Source of the DNA: Linnemannia elongata
Lineage: Eukaryota > Mortierellomycota > Mortierellomycetes > Mortierellales > Mortierellaceae
Length of the DNA: 64,000 nucleotides
Assembly (NCBI GenBank): GCA_036320915.1
Contig: JAXBDG010000016.1
Span: forward strand, 1,364,001 to 1,428,000
Direction: 5' to 3'
In this document: one piece after another, positions 1-12,376 of the stretch
Numbering within the stretch: the first letter of the stretch is position 1
Layout: each line of letters begins with the position of its first letter
The notes under the pieces: generated by a model
Seen by the model: only the letters and a program-made list of their open reading frames with translations
Database searches by the model: none
Told to the model about the DNA's origin: nothing
Translations under genes and position numbers: made by a program

Positions 1-1676
1 ACATTTTCGAAAGGCGTTATTTGTGGAGTGGTGCTGTGGTACTGTGTCGAGTAAAAAGGCGCAACATGCAAACACAGTTCCAGAGGGATAAAAATTACAA
101 AAGAGCAGAGGCGAAACAGAATTCGGGCATGGACCACACTCAATGGTAGTCAGTTATGAATCTTGCGTGATTTAACGTGCTTGCAAGTGAACCTGTCTGT
201 AATCGACCAGACTCCTTGTTTGACACATGTCGTATGAACTTCACCACCCGCACCACTGAGTTCTTGCAAGAGAGATGAAATCAATCAGCTCCCTGTACTG
301 ATTTTCTGTTCTTTCTCATCTTTGATGGCGTATGGTAATACATATTCCAAAGGAGAATGCTGTGCTCCCCCATAAAGTGGTTGGTAATTCGACTATACTT
401 TTGCCTACCAGTATGCTCCAAAAGGAGCAGAGAAGATAAAGTTGTTCGATACTAAAAAATGACAGTAGATAACAAATCCCGAACACGAGCACGAGTGCAT
501 TCAAAAACACACACAGCTCGCTGCTGACAAACAGCTGTCTGATTTGTATCAAGAATGTTAATAACAGGGTCCAATAGAGAGAGAGACAGAGAGACAGAAA
601 CGAGCTGGTACGGTTACTCTATTCCTGCTGGAGTAGCAGTGTTTAAAGCTCTTTCTCGCTATAAACATCTACCGAGCAAGAAAAAGTTATGATTATTCAG
701 TCTTTATACTTCCTTTTTTCAGACAGGGTCCACGAACAAACGAATGGAGGGAAAATCAAGGTCAAAGTCGTTGTACTGTGATTCTTGCTCCACTTCTGGG
801 TACCACATTCCTTCCATAGACAGCATTGACAACAGCAATTAGTACAATGTGTAGTTCAGATGCTTGCCCTTCCTTCACCTCTGAGTGTACGTGAATAGGG
901 TCCTTGTTCGAGCACAGAAATTAATTTTCCGCTCGGCACTTCCCTATTGTTCTGTCCTTCCCTCTCCCTCTCCTCTCTTCTTCACCGTTTCTTCCTTCCT
1001 TTCCTCACTCTTTACGTCCTTCTTTCACAACTATTCCTACACACACACACTGCTCCACTCCACTCCATTGCCCGTTACCGATGACCCATTACCGTCATTG
1101 CCATTGCTACTCGCTGCATCGCAATCGCAATCAACATTTCCCCACGCGTCCGAGGCCGGTGACTGTTTTTTTTTCATTCCTTCTATCGTCCTTTCCACTG
1201 TCTTTTCGACAGGAAAACAGACACCCTATACACTTGAACCAGTTGCACTTGTTGTTTATTTACCCGCCTCCTTCTGCGCTTCGTTGCCACAGCAGAACGT
1301 TACTTTTTCTCCCTTTTTCCAACTCCACCTTTTCAATTCATCAACACTAGCAGGCCACTCACCAAAGACTGCCCTCATCCTACCTCTCTTTCTCTTTTGA
1401 TTTTTTTCTCTGTGGCAACAAACACACAAGCCTATCGTGTTTCTTTTGTCTCCCCTTCCTTGACTGTGTGTTCGAACTTTTTTTTCTTCGTCCTTCTTGC
1501 TTGTACACATACATATTCAACAGCTCTGACCCGCAAGCACTCTCTTCTACCTTCTCTTCTGCTTTGTTGTGTCTTGTGCCATCCCCACCATTTCGACACA
1601 CACCCATACCTACTTCATTTTAAAGCTCCAATTTTCATACCTTTTCTTGGGCATAAACGCCCACACACCAATAAGC
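1..1676. other. Intergenic stretch and pyrimidine-rich leader
   Basis: No convincing gene is visible in the first 0.9 kb. From about 940 to 1670 the plus strand is strongly C/T-rich, with many CTTCC/TCTC runs directly before the ATG at 1677. Such tracts are common upstream of fungal genes, so I read this as promoter and 5' leader of the gene at 1677. The open frames across the tract are low-complexity Ser/Pro/Phe/Leu strings caused by base composition. Confidence 0.45.
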
Positions 1677-3341
1677 ATGGCCCCACTGCCGTCGTCCATC
1701 TGCCTTCCTGGTCCGCAGAGTCTCTTCCTCTCAACTTTCAACGCGTCCTCGTCCAATGCCCGCCCATCCAACCCCATGGCCACAGCCATGGATCTGCAGC
1801 GAATCGAGGCTCAGACTACCGCCAAAATGTCGATCGTTCAATCCCTGAGGATGATCACCGCCGAGTTGGAGATCCAGGATTTCTGTTCAAGCATGGCAGA
1901 AGCTGGGACCAACCTCTACCACTCCACGGACAGGTCCTCTGCTTATTACTATCTCGATGCTCCTTCAAGCTATGATACCACTCCCGAGCAGTCATCGTTT
2001 TCCTCCCCAATCTCCGTTCCCCTCAGTGCCGCAGAAGCCGAGGCAGCCGAGGCCGTGATCACTCTGAGCGACTCGCTCGTCGCCCCGCCTGCCATTCATA
2101 CCCCTAGCGTTAACCCATCAGCCCTCCTCCTCGCCAAAGCATTCGATCCCAGCGACCTCAACTTGTCCTTCAATCAAAATCATCGAGCGGCTCCAGTGGT
2201 CTTCGGCGATCCCCTTCGAAGTCTCCGAGGAGTCAATGCGGATGGCTTTTGGGCGCAAGCCCATCATTTTGCAGACGACGAGGATGGCACGGATCATTAT
2301 CAGGAATATTGCCCCAGTCCCAGTGAGCGCCCAACCTTTTCTGCTACCACACCTGAGTGGTTGCCCGTGACGCTTCCAGTTCCGGATACGATTACCTCCA
2401 CAACTCCTGTGAAGACTACAATCGAGACCAAGGAGGCCCAAGTCATCTTGGCGGCGCTTACCACATCCGACGCAATCATCATCACCACGAATGACCCCTC
2501 TGGACTCTCTGTTTCCGGCGTATCTATTACTGTCAACAACGACGGCAGCAAAAACAGCGACAGCAGCAGCAACGGAGGTCTTAGTAGCAACATCAGCCCG
2601 GTCGGCAGCCCATTGTATCGTGTGTCCTATGGCACTGGTATCGACACCTCATTCGCATCCAGCGTAACCACCAGCTTTGCCTCTACCACTGTTTCCACTG
2701 TTGCAACGGTCCTTGTTACAACTATCCCAGCACTCGCCACCTCAGACACAGTCGCTGCTGCTCCGTTAACTACAGTCTCAGGCGCCACTTCATTGTATGG
2801 CAGTTATTGGTCCCAAGAACATCCACCTCACCGTTCATCAGGCTACAAGAGGGACCGCCAAGCAGTCACAGATGAGTCTGTCAAGCTCGCTAAGGACGTT
2901 GATCTACGACAAGTCAAGAAAACCAGGCGATCCGTCGTCACTGATGCCACCTACGGCAACACCAGCAATAGCTGCAAGGCACATCCTCAACATGTCAAAT
3001 ATGATTCTCCCGCTGCCCCCGTCTCTGTTCGACAGCCATTCGCTATTGTCCAGGACACCAACACGCGCAACAACCTCAACAACAGCCGCTCAAATCATCC
3101 GGCCAATTGCTACACCACCACCACTACCACCAACGGCGCTGTCTACGCTCTGTCCTTCACACACCGCGCGCAAACCACTGGACGCAAACCAGCAAAGGAG
3201 AACAACAGCAGCATCCTTACCAAGAGCAGCACTCGAAAGGCGTCTTTCGCACAGCACTCGAAAGGCGTCAAGCGCAAATTCCGTGAAAACAACGATCCTC
3301 AGAGCCCTACCAACAACAAACACTATCGCATTACGCAGTAG
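1677..3341 (+). CDS. Ser/Thr-rich protein of unknown function
   Basis: An uninterrupted 554-aa frame begins at the first in-frame ATG (1677) and ends at TAG 3339-3341. No family is recognised. The N-terminal part (about residues 40-70) is mixed and could form a helix, with the stretch MSIVQSLRMITAELEIQDF. The middle is Ser/Thr/Ala-rich with Asn/Ser runs near residues 315-330. The last 170 residues are basic and Asn/Ser/Thr-rich, with Lys/Arg clusters (KKTRR, KRKFR) that could serve as nuclear localisation signals. This composition suits an intrinsically disordered nuclear or regulatory protein, but that is inference. The CT-rich leader and AT-rich tail support it being a real gene. An earlier non-ATG start in frame is possible but not needed. 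Confidence 0.6.
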   Translation: MAPLPSSICLPGPQSLFLSTFNASSSNARPSNPMATAMDLQRIEAQTTAKMSIVQSLRMITAELEIQDFCSSMAEAGTNLYHSTDRSSAYYYLDAPSSYDTTPEQSSFSSPISVPLSAAEAEAAEAVITLSDSLVAPPAIHTPSVNPSALLLAKAFDPSDLNLSFNQNHRAAPVVFGDPLRSLRGVNADGFWAQAHHFADDEDGTDHYQEYCPSPSERPTFSATTPEWLPVTLPVPDTITSTTPVKTTIETKEAQVILAALTTSDAIIITTNDPSGLSVSGVSITVNNDGSKNSDSSSNGGLSSNISPVGSPLYRVSYGTGIDTSFASSVTTSFASTTVSTVATVLVTTIPALATSDTVAAAPLTTVSGATSLYGSYWSQEHPPHRSSGYKRDRQAVTDESVKLAKDVDLRQVKKTRRSVVTDATYGNTSNSCKAHPQHVKYDSPAAPVSVRQPFAIVQDTNTRNNLNNSRSNHPANCYTTTTTTNGAVYALSFTHRAQTTGRKPAKENNSSILTKSSTRKASFAQHSKGVKRKFRENNDPQSPTNNKHYRITQ

Positions 3342-6207
3342 CTCGACGCCTAACTTGTCTTCGTATTGGATTCGGACTTTTTTTCCTCCATTTATTAACA
3401 TCTTCATTCACTGTACAATTATTATTTTTTATTGTCAACAAACGCTGTTTCTAGTTCAGTTCTAGCATTTTTTTTTTTTTAGCTGTAGTCTTTTGTAACA
3501 ATAAACCCACCCAAAATATAAACTGATATGATACCTTTGGTGCAGTGAGGAGAGCGGTAACAAAGTCCAAGGGGAGAAAGAAAAAGAAAGGTGGTTGGAA
3601 TTACTATTACGGTTATCGTGGACTGTTGCTTGCATGCGGGTCCTAGTTTGAAATTTCCATATCCTCCTTGCTATAGTATTTTCATGGAGGGTTCACAAAC
3701 AACAACAGAAAAAGGAAACCATCACGGAACCTAAAAACGAGAAAAAAATCGCATGCCTTTCAAGAGGGGTTCGAGACTCATCTCTACAAGCGAGTGACCT
3801 GGTTCAGCCACATACACGGAACAAAGTAGGGAACAAAAATATTTTCGACATTCACATAACCAGTCTAATGATCCTGACATGCTATCCGGAACACACTCTC
3901 TTTTCACCTAGGCACAGTTGCACACAACATTCCTATTTCATTTTAGTGGTTGTTGGCTATTTTTTTATTACTCTGGATTAGTAGCGTATCCGTGTCTGGC
4001 ATTCGCTTTTTCAGCGTTACCATAGCCATGTCCATATCGTTCAGCGGAAAGGACGCGACGGGTTTGTTCTATTACCTCACTCATCCTTTTTCCCATCCTA
4101 GAATTAGGTTCTTGACCAAGTGGATCAGATGTGAGGGAGGGCGCAAATGAGCTTGAACGCGTAAGTACTCTGTCGTTCTCATTCGTGAGGTTTTAGATTG
4201 CTTCTTTGATCATCAAATGAGCCCATCAAATGAGCCACACAGATGATTTTATGCATCTTTGTAATGTGCAATTACGGAAAATTGATCATTCAACTAAAGA
4301 GGGTTCAGGCATACGAATCAGCATCAATAAAGAGGGACGCATGTATTATCACCCAGCAGGAACGTCTTTGTCTTTGCGACGAGGTCAAGTTCACCTCACT
4401 GCGTGAAAAAATAAGATTAAGTAACAGGAATCCTCGTCGCTGTTTTACTACTTCTGGTCAAAGTAAAAACGAAAAGAGTGATAAAACTCACGTGGAGTGA
4501 GAATCGAGTGTTGTCCCACCCTAGTCTGACGGTAGGTCGGAAGGCCCCAGATCGATCGTAAAGGCGTTGGCATTAACCTATAATTACCACTAAAATAAAA
4601 ACAAGGACATCGGCTACAGCAATGCCAAGAAAGCAACTCATACCAGAATAAACCTCCAGAGCTGGAAAGCGGCAATTGACAGCCAAAAAAATAATAATAA
4701 CCAACTTCCTTGGCCTCTTCGCCCATTTGTCCGGCCGTCTCGTTGACCCATTCAACTTCCTACACAATATGGTTGATTGTGACCTGAATAGTCTTCTATG
4801 TAATCGTTCCTATGTCTATGATGTTACTGTTCGTAGAGGTCTGAAAGGACAACAGTGGACTTCAAAGTTCAAAAAACGCTGGGTTCGACTGTTTGGATAG
4901 TGGCATGATGCTCGTGAAAGCCGCTGAGATCGACATTTAGTTTACAGTCTTTGGAAACTTGACCTGTAGCGTCCAAGTCAGCGAGAGTGGGCTTGTTAGA
5001 GACGGGGACGGAGGTGTGTGCTGAGAGCAGGGAATAATTGGTCGTTTTGGCCAGTAAAGGTCGGGTCTGGCGAGTTGTTCGGTCCCTGGAACTGTCGAGG
5101 CTGTGCCTAGAGGGTCGAGATTTTTTCTACTCCCACTTACTCTGTAAAGTAATTTTCTAGAGGGTGTTTTCAGTAGGGAAAGATAAGTTATTTGTTGGTA
5201 GTGTGAAAGAATAGAGAAGGCTGTGACAAGGTGGTAACTGTTGACATGGCAAGGTTTTGGGCTTGTACCTGATTAGCTGGGAAATTACAGTAAGACCTGC
5301 CATATCATTAGTCCAATCCAAGGGCCAATTGTTTCGCGTCGAAATATGAATCTTTCGTAATATAACTTGTCTCTTTGGTCAATTAGGCGCAACCATCACG
5401 CGTTCGTTTAGACACATCGTCTTACGTCTACGCCTCTTTTCTTCATCTCTCCATTTTCCTCTTACTCTCCTTTGTTGTAGATATTCCGTTGCTTTTTCGC
5501 ATTTAGAAACATGATTGCTGACCTCTGTACTACCCCTGCCCAGTCTGTTGTTCTCCTCCACTCTAAGCTCTACCTCTCATACCAAAGTAACCCAACTCTT
5601 ACTCCCAACCCTACCTCCCCATCGCTAAGTACTACTATCCATTCATTTCAGTATAACTAACACTAAAAAAAAATACGGATATGATAAAGGCGAACCTATC
5701 TATGATCATCTGGATCCCTATGCAGTTTGCACATAAAGGCGTGTTTGTGGAAGCAGAGTGGTTGGTTTGCATGGGGCGGTGTGGTTGATTTGCAAGGATT
5801 TTATTATGAAAATGAAAGGTGAGCATCATCTACACAGCCAATGCTTGGGTTAGGGGTTATCGAGAGTCTCGGATGATTATTTGCATGACTGAAGGCATGA
5901 ATGAAGGAAAAACGTACATTTTCGGTCCTTTTTTTTTTTTTTTTTTTTTTTGTGGCTATGGCACAGCATTGCAACTTGAAAGCAGGAGGGATGAGCAGTG
6001 ACATGTTTTGTGCACCCTTTTTTACTGCTGTGCCATGAAGGAAGGCTTGTGAATAGAAAAAGGGGGAAGCAAAACAAATAAAGCAGAGGTTTTCATGTTC
6101 TTCGAAACATGCAAGCAAAACTGAGCCCAGGTGCACGTGACCCCTTGCTCAATGGTTTGACTTTTCAAACCTCAAACTTTTCCACTGCCAATGCAAGGGC
6201 ATTCCTA
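3342..6207. other. Long intergenic region without a recognisable gene
   Basis: About 2.9 kb with no frame I can defend. It holds a T-run at 3469-3480 shortly after the preceding stop, a short direct repeat of ATCAAATGAGCC near 4213-4236, a pyrimidine-rich patch at about 5420-5630, and a 23-T homopolymer at 5929-5951. Small open frames here are scattered on both strands and show no domain or coding signature. Confidence 0.5.
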
Positions 6208-7374
6208 CAGTCAAACCTCTCCTATAGCATACGCTTTTGCCGCAAGGGTTGATATGCTATAGGAGAGGATATGCTACAAGGCTAAGCCGCAATCACATAG
6301 CCCTTAATAAAATTGAACACGCCCCTTAACAACTTTCTAAATGAGGTGCGCGCGCACCACCTGCACGGAGATGACATCGCTCATTCTACCATGGACCACA
6401 ACTACACAGGATTGACCCTCAACAATATCACCATATTGATGCTTCCGCCAAATATGACGTCGGAAATTCAACCCATGGATGCAGGGATTATTGCTGCTTT
6501 CAAATGTCATTATCGTCGTCGCCACTCCCAGGCCGCTGTCAACAAAGCAGATCGAGGAGAACGCAACATCTACAAGGTCCATGTTTTGCAAGCGATGGCT
6601 TGGAGCAGACGAGCGTGGGCTTCTATTGAGTCGGCCAAGATCAGGAACTGCTTCAACCACACCAACTTGATGGGTCCCAGCAACGAGATCCCTTCAATCG
6701 ACCAACATTTGCAAGAGGCCCTTGATGATATCGATCATAACCTAAGCCTACTTCCAAAGGACCTGCGGATTCCTCGAGAGGCGTTCATTGATCCAGCGGG
6801 CGAGAACGGGAGCATACATATCCAACTGAGCGACACTGAGTTGTTGGCCTTGCCTGTTGACGGAACTGACATGATGGATAAGGACAACGGAGAGGACGAG
6901 GGGCAAGAGGAGGAAGAGGAGGACGAGGAGCAAGATGATGAACCCCCATTGCCAAGCAGGGCAGAGATTCTTGCTGCCATCGATCTCACTATGCAGTACA
7001 TCGATGGAGATCTTGGCCCGATTGAATACCCTGAAGAAGGAGACACCTTTGCAGTTACACTCAAGAAATTGAAGGGTTGGCGTGAAGCCCTGCACAAGAG
7101 CATCCTTTCGAGCATGACTCAACCCACCCTCCATTGGTTCTTTCGGCCCCAGTAGGATATAGGTCAACAGAGCTGGAATAAATATGTGAATACTCAGTAC
7201 CCTAATCTATTGCTTATAGCATATTGCAACAAGGTCGACATGCTATAGGAGAGGTCGATAGCATACCCACATGGTATGCTATAAGCCCAGTCTAAATTTA
7301 ATTTTTCAACAAAAAAATATGCTATAGGGGAGGTTTATGCTATATGAGAGTATGCTATAGGGGAGGTTTGACTG
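6208..7374 (+). mobile_element. pogo/Tigger-like DNA transposon, internally deleted
   Basis: Terminal inverted repeats of 25 bp lie at 6208-6232 and 7350-7374. They start CAGTCAAACCTC and match at 24 of 25 positions. Both ends abut a TA dinucleotide (6206-6207 and 7375-7376), as expected for the TA target duplication of Tc1/mariner-pogo elements. Further copies of the TIR core TATGCTATAGG.GAGG occur just inside both ends (about 6250-6285 and 7230-7345), forming subterminal repeats. The 1,167-bp body encodes only the C-terminal part of a DDE transposase. The element ends about 20 bp before a TATA-like sequence of the sacsin-like gene. It is probably non-autonomous. Confidence 0.9.
6313..7155 (+). 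pseudogene. C-terminal fragment of pogo-family DDE transposase
   Basis: The open frame carries the block LPPNMTSEIQPMDAGIIAAF followed by a basic YRRR stretch. This is the hallmark around the third catalytic Asp of DDE_1 (Tigger/pogo/Jerky) transposases. The CENP-B-type helix-turn-helix region and the segment with the first two catalytic acidic residues are missing, so the product cannot be a functional transposase. The first in-frame ATG is at 6391; upstream the frame continues without one. A Glu/Asp-rich stretch follows (about 6890-6950), and the end has the usual C-terminal helical region. The frame is unbroken for 280 codons, so the deletion may be recent, or the fragment may be kept as a short protein. 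Confidence 0.85.
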
Positions 7375-7396
7375 TACCATGGACCATTGCGTCTTT

Positions 7397-7403
7397 TATA
7401 AAT
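7397..7403 (+). promoter_or_regulatory. TATA-like box of the sacsin-like gene
   Basis: The sequence TATAAAT lies 272 bp before the ATG at 7675 and 22 bp after the end of the pogo-like element. Between it and the ATG the strand is CT-rich. The assignment rests on motif and position only. Confidence 0.35.
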
Positions 7404-7674
7404 TAACAACCGAGCGATTCGACACAACGTCACTGCCATGGCTATAAAACACGCAACAGAAAAAAAGAAAGATTCCTTCACACTTGACACTCCTTCGCAT
7501 TCCATTGAACTCATTCAACCTCTATTTCACTTTGCCTCCATCTTTTCTGCACGCACGCCTCACTCAGCTTCTTCACTCCCTTCCAGTAGCGCACCTCTCC
7601 TCCTCAAAAAATACCAAAAATATATACCATAAAACTCATCTTGTGCCTCTCATCTTCACGCACGGCTAACCAAC

Positions 7675-10600
7675 ATGGAGTCATTTCTTGCCGACCTTAC
7701 TAACCTGAATATTCAGGGACCACTCACGGACAGCATCAATCCGTTTGAACCCTTTTTCCAGCAGGAAAACATCGTGGACCGCATCAAGGGGATCTTGAAC
7801 GACTATGATCCTTCGAGCATCTTCAATGAGTTCCTGCAGAACGCGTCCGATGCTGGGGCGACAGAGTGTCATTTTTATCTGGACACGCGTTCTTATGACA
7901 CAGAGAAGGTATTCAGTGAACAGATGGCAGCCTGGCAAGGACCCGCACTGATAATTTACAACAATGCCGAGTTCTCTGAAAAGGACTTTGAGGCTCTTTG
8001 TAAACTTGGAATCGGAAACAAGAGTAAGTTAACGCTCGACTCCTCGATGTATGGAGGTTGAGCATGTAAAACTGACTTTGCAAACTGACATAGTAACCAT
8101 GCTTTTGCTTAACGATAATGTACTAGAGGACGATCCTTCCAAGATTGGGCGCCATGGACTAGGCTTCAACTCTGTCTATCACTTCACGGATGTGCCGAGT
8201 ATCGTCAGCGGGCCTTACCTAGGCTTCTTTGACCCCCAGATGACCAACCTGCCCAAGATCCGTGACCGCAACGGAAACCTCGTCGGCAAGGGAGGCCACC
8301 GATGCGATTTCCGGATGCTCAGCATGGAGACCTTTGGGGATCAGTTGGAGCCTTACAAGGGGTTCCTTGGGTGTGATATGGTGTCACATTTCAAAGGCAC
8401 ACTCTTTAGAATTCCTTTGCGGATGAGACCGGTCGACCACCCTTCGTCAAAGGCAGGAGTGACAGTTAAATCGGCCGCTGCTGCTGTTACTGGATCAGGC
8501 CTTGGAGGCGTTGAGTGGAAGGTGAAGCAGATCCAGAAGATGATGGAGAAGTGGGTCGCGGATGCCAAGGTGGGAATGTTGTTTTTGAAGAACGTTAAGA
8601 GCATTCGGATCTCAGACGGGTTAAATCCTGACGTGATGGTCAAGAAAGAAGTCCTCGAGCCTTCGAACTCGAATGCACCTAGCCCATTTGGATCCGTGTT
8701 CAAGATTGATGTCTCGCCCGATGTGTCAAAGCCGTCTGAAAATGTAGCGAGCTCGCAGTGGCTGGTCTGCTGTGATGATGCCTTCCCTTCTGGCACGTCT
8801 AATCGTGCTCAACAACTAGCAGCCAAGAGACACTGGACTCCTCACCGTGGCCTCGCAATCAAGCTCCAGGATACGGATGATTCCGAGTTCCATGGCAAGC
8901 TCTTCGTCCATCTTCCGACTCCCATTTTTACCAATCTCCCATTTCACATCCACGGCGACTTTGCTCTGACTTCAAGCCGCAAGAGCCTGGCTGGAGGCAA
9001 GGAGGAGGATGATGAGAAGCGCATCTGGAACTCATTTCTGATGGAGACATGCTTGCCGAAGACCGCCATCCGCGCTATGGAGCTTCTCTTTACAATGTAC
9101 TTTCTAGATCCGTCAAGCCCGGGTCGTAACCGCGACGGATTCAACTCAGCCACTGCTGCATACTTCAAACACTGGCCCCTCGATTCTACTGTGGAGTTTC
9201 AGCCATTACTGAAGGCTTTCTTATGTCAGACCTACCTCTCCTCCGCGTTTCCATGCCCTGGATCCTCGGCCATATTTCCTATGCAGCTGACAGCAGGACG
9301 TGACGCGATCTTTCCTGGACCTGTTACTATCCCCCTTGAGTTGGAGGCAAAGGTCGTTCCATGGCTATCCCAAGGAAACCGAGCCATCTGCGTCGTTCCA
9401 GATCCGGTCATGTCGGTCGTCAGGGCTGAATGGAGCAAGGAGCCGAAATTTTTATACAAGCAAGTCGATGGAGATTTTATTCGGAGGAGCCTTCTGATAT
9501 CTCCCGACTATATCAAGAAGAACATGCAGACCCGTGCAGAGAGAGAGTGGATCTTGGGATGGGCGTTTCAGCCTGTCTTGAACCCTAAGATGCGATTCTC
9601 GGTGACGTCAAACGATCTTCAAATCATACCGCTGCTCAATGGGGAGTGGATGCAACTCAAGAAAGGGAAGAAGAAGTATTACATTCCCTCACAGCACGAG
9701 CGTGGCCTTCTCATCGCAAGGGACATTCTGGTCGACACGGACATCTTCAACACCGATGAGCTCGATCTTGCTTTAGATCTTTTGATTGAAGGCGACAAGC
9801 ACAATGTTGGATTACTCCCGCCTGAGATTTTCGTGGCAACATTCCTCAAGGAGAACCCTGGTGGTGTGACGGATCAGCATCTGAAGCAACTTTGGGACTA
9901 CCTCGAGGCGGAGTACATGGACAAATCACTCGATGCGTTTCGTGGCTTTTCGATCCTCAAGACCTCCTATGGTACCATAACGACACTTGGCAAGGCGAAA
10001 ACGGGCTTTCAAATCTCGGGACTGCCTTCCCAGACGATGCTCAAGTTTTTTGAGTTCATGGACCTGCTTCGGGATCTCGATATTGCAGTCTACAGCTCCG
10101 AGTCGCACAGAAACCACAAGTTCTTCAAGGACTATTGTCCAGAATACTCCGACCTTCGACTTCTTGAGGCCATCGTCAGTCATTGGAACAATCTGCCAAC
10201 ATATCGAACGTTCAGCATGACGGAGGCCAAGGGGCTGCGGGAACTCGTATTAACCTGCAGTGGCAGGATCAAGAGGAGTTTGATGTCCAGCATTGGTCGT
10301 CTCCCGATCTGGAAGACTCTAGGATCGACAGATACCTCTCCACTGATCGCAGCCTGTGACGCCTACTTCCTGGAGGGCCACTTTGACTTGGACAAGTTCG
10401 GAGCATTTCCCACGGTTCTCTGCTCGGTCGACTCTTGGGTCTTCCAGACGATGGGTGCTTTTCCGCTTAAGGTGGCCGTTGCTTTGACAAAGCTCGTCCT
10501 CCCCATGTTTCACAGTGGAGCGCTCAAGTGCGATGGTGACATCAGAACCGCCTACCTTGTCCTGTTGTCGAACTTGTTTTATGTCAGCAAGTTCAATGGA

Positions 10601-12376
10601 GTGTTGGCAAATGCAGCGAAGAATGTTATAAGTAGTGCGCGATGCTACGTGGCTCGGGATGGATCGTTTCACAGACTGGGGGAATTGTTCGTTCCAGGCG
10701 AAGCTTTGACGGAGATGTTGTTTGCAGATCGACCCAACGTTTTTGCAGACAAGGAGATGGCCCAGTTGATGAAGAATTATTCCATGGATTCAAGCCTTCG
10801 TTCGTTGAGCAGCAGCCCCGAATTGGTCGTCCATTGCGCGGAGAAGGTATTGAAGGAGACAGTGGATGTAACAGCCGATCGGGCAACAACACGAACGCGG
10901 GCGGTGCAGTTGATCCAGTACCTCTACAAAAACCCTGATGCCGGCGGACAAGACTGGATGGATGCCAAGTGGAAGTTCGTGCCGCGTGAGGCCAACCTTG
11001 AGTGGCCATACGATGTGTTGGCGCCAAAGCTGCCTCTCTACATGCCCTTCTCGGAGCTGGTTGGCTTTTCAACCCGAGAGGCTGTCTGGACACAATGCGG
11101 ATTCTTCCCTGCCGAGCTTCTGCCTACCCATGCTTTCAAATTACGATTTCCCTCGGTTCGTACAACAAATTTGAAGATGACAGACGTTCTCAAGCACCTA
11201 AATGTTTTGGTCAGAGATATCGCGCCAATGTGGAAGTCGACGGAGACGCAGCTCAGGTTGAAGGCGATACTGCTCAACATCTATGGCTTCATAAACAAGT
11301 ACCTTGGCAGCTCCATCGCAAACCAACAATGGGTGGTTCAGCATACGAAAGAATTCCTCAAGTACCCGTACATTCTGAACGGCAATAACAAGGACTCCAG
11401 CGACCGGAACTCATGGCTGTGGCCTAGGCAGCTCATGTTCGGAATCTCCCACGATGTCCCGCCTCATTTCGCAGCCGACCCAGTTTTATACCAGTATCAG
11501 GATTTTTTGCTTGCCCTTGGCGCGGAGCAGATTCAGCCTGTCGAAGGCTTTGTTGATGTGGAAGTTGGTCGAGCGCGTGGACACATAGAGGATCAAATGC
11601 TGTGCTGTTTCAAGAACCAGGATCAGGAAGCCGGATTCATGGATGTCCGGTTCAAGTTTCAGAAGGGGTTGGATATCCAGACCCACAAGTGTGTCCTAGC
11701 GACGGCGAGCGAGTTTTTCTCACTAAAGTTCAAGGGTGACTGGGCGTTCGATCCTAGATGGACCTGTGTGATGGGAGTGCAGTCCATTTGTCTGTCAAGC
11801 TATGGCGATATCAGGGCTGGATTCTGGGGGCTCCTGTACTATATTTATTCCGACACCCTCACCCTGTCCAATGGACCACCTTTCGACAACGAAGACGACC
11901 AGGAATCAATGGACGACGGCGAGAGTGGCGACGGCAAATCCATTCAAGACGAGAACCACAGCTCCGCGGTTGATAGTTATGATGAAGATAGTAATATCGA
12001 GACCCTAGAGCCGGAGGATAAGCTGTCAGAGCGATTGCAGTACCTGATGAAGCTTCAGCATGTCGCCCACCTGTTTCAAGCCACCCGGCTCAAGGACTTG
12101 ATCGCCAAGGAATTGATCGAAGGACAGAAGGTGGTCCACAGAAACGTATTCACCATCCGAGATCATGCGGAGCGTAATGAGGCGGAGAATGTCTGGGACT
12201 ATTGCAACGAATTCATCGAGAAGAACAGGGCAAGTGTGATTAGGCACATCCAGAACGAAATCTGTATAGTGGAAGGCAAGTTGAAGGCGTTGGAGGAGCA
12301 GAGGAAGCGAGTGTCGCTCAAGGAGAGGCTTCGGGAGCTTCAGAGGATTCAGAGAGAGTTGCTCATCGAGCCCTAG
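7675..12376 (+). CDS. Sacsin-type Hsp90-like ATPase with C-terminal BTB domain
   Basis: Two exons, 7675-8023 and 8127-12376, flank a 103-nt intron (GTAAGT donor, TAG acceptor). The join is in phase and gives 1532 aa. Residues about 20-300 form the sacsin/HATPase_c module: ENIVDRIKGIL, EFLQNASDAGATE (N-box with catalytic-type Glu), the G1-like YNNAEF, and the G2 box GRHGLGFNSVYHFTDVPS restored across the splice. Residues about 1285-1400 resemble a BTB/POZ fold (DVRFKFQ, then THKCVLATASEFFSLKF). An acidic linker and a C-terminal coiled coil (about 1490-1530) follow. Sacsin relatives act in protein quality control as chaperone-like scaffolds; a BTB domain could recruit Cullin-3 ligases (inference). 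The usual Asp of the G1 box reads Asn here. Confidence 0.88.

Noticed and set aside
885..1400. Open frames in the C/T-rich leader
   Set aside because: Low-complexity Ser/Pro/Leu/Phe translations on overlapping frames, caused by pyrimidine composition; no domain.
3765..3800. tRNA-like GGGGTTCGAGACTC
   Set aside because: No pairing T-stem or acceptor stem and no D-arm or anticodon arm at the proper distance.
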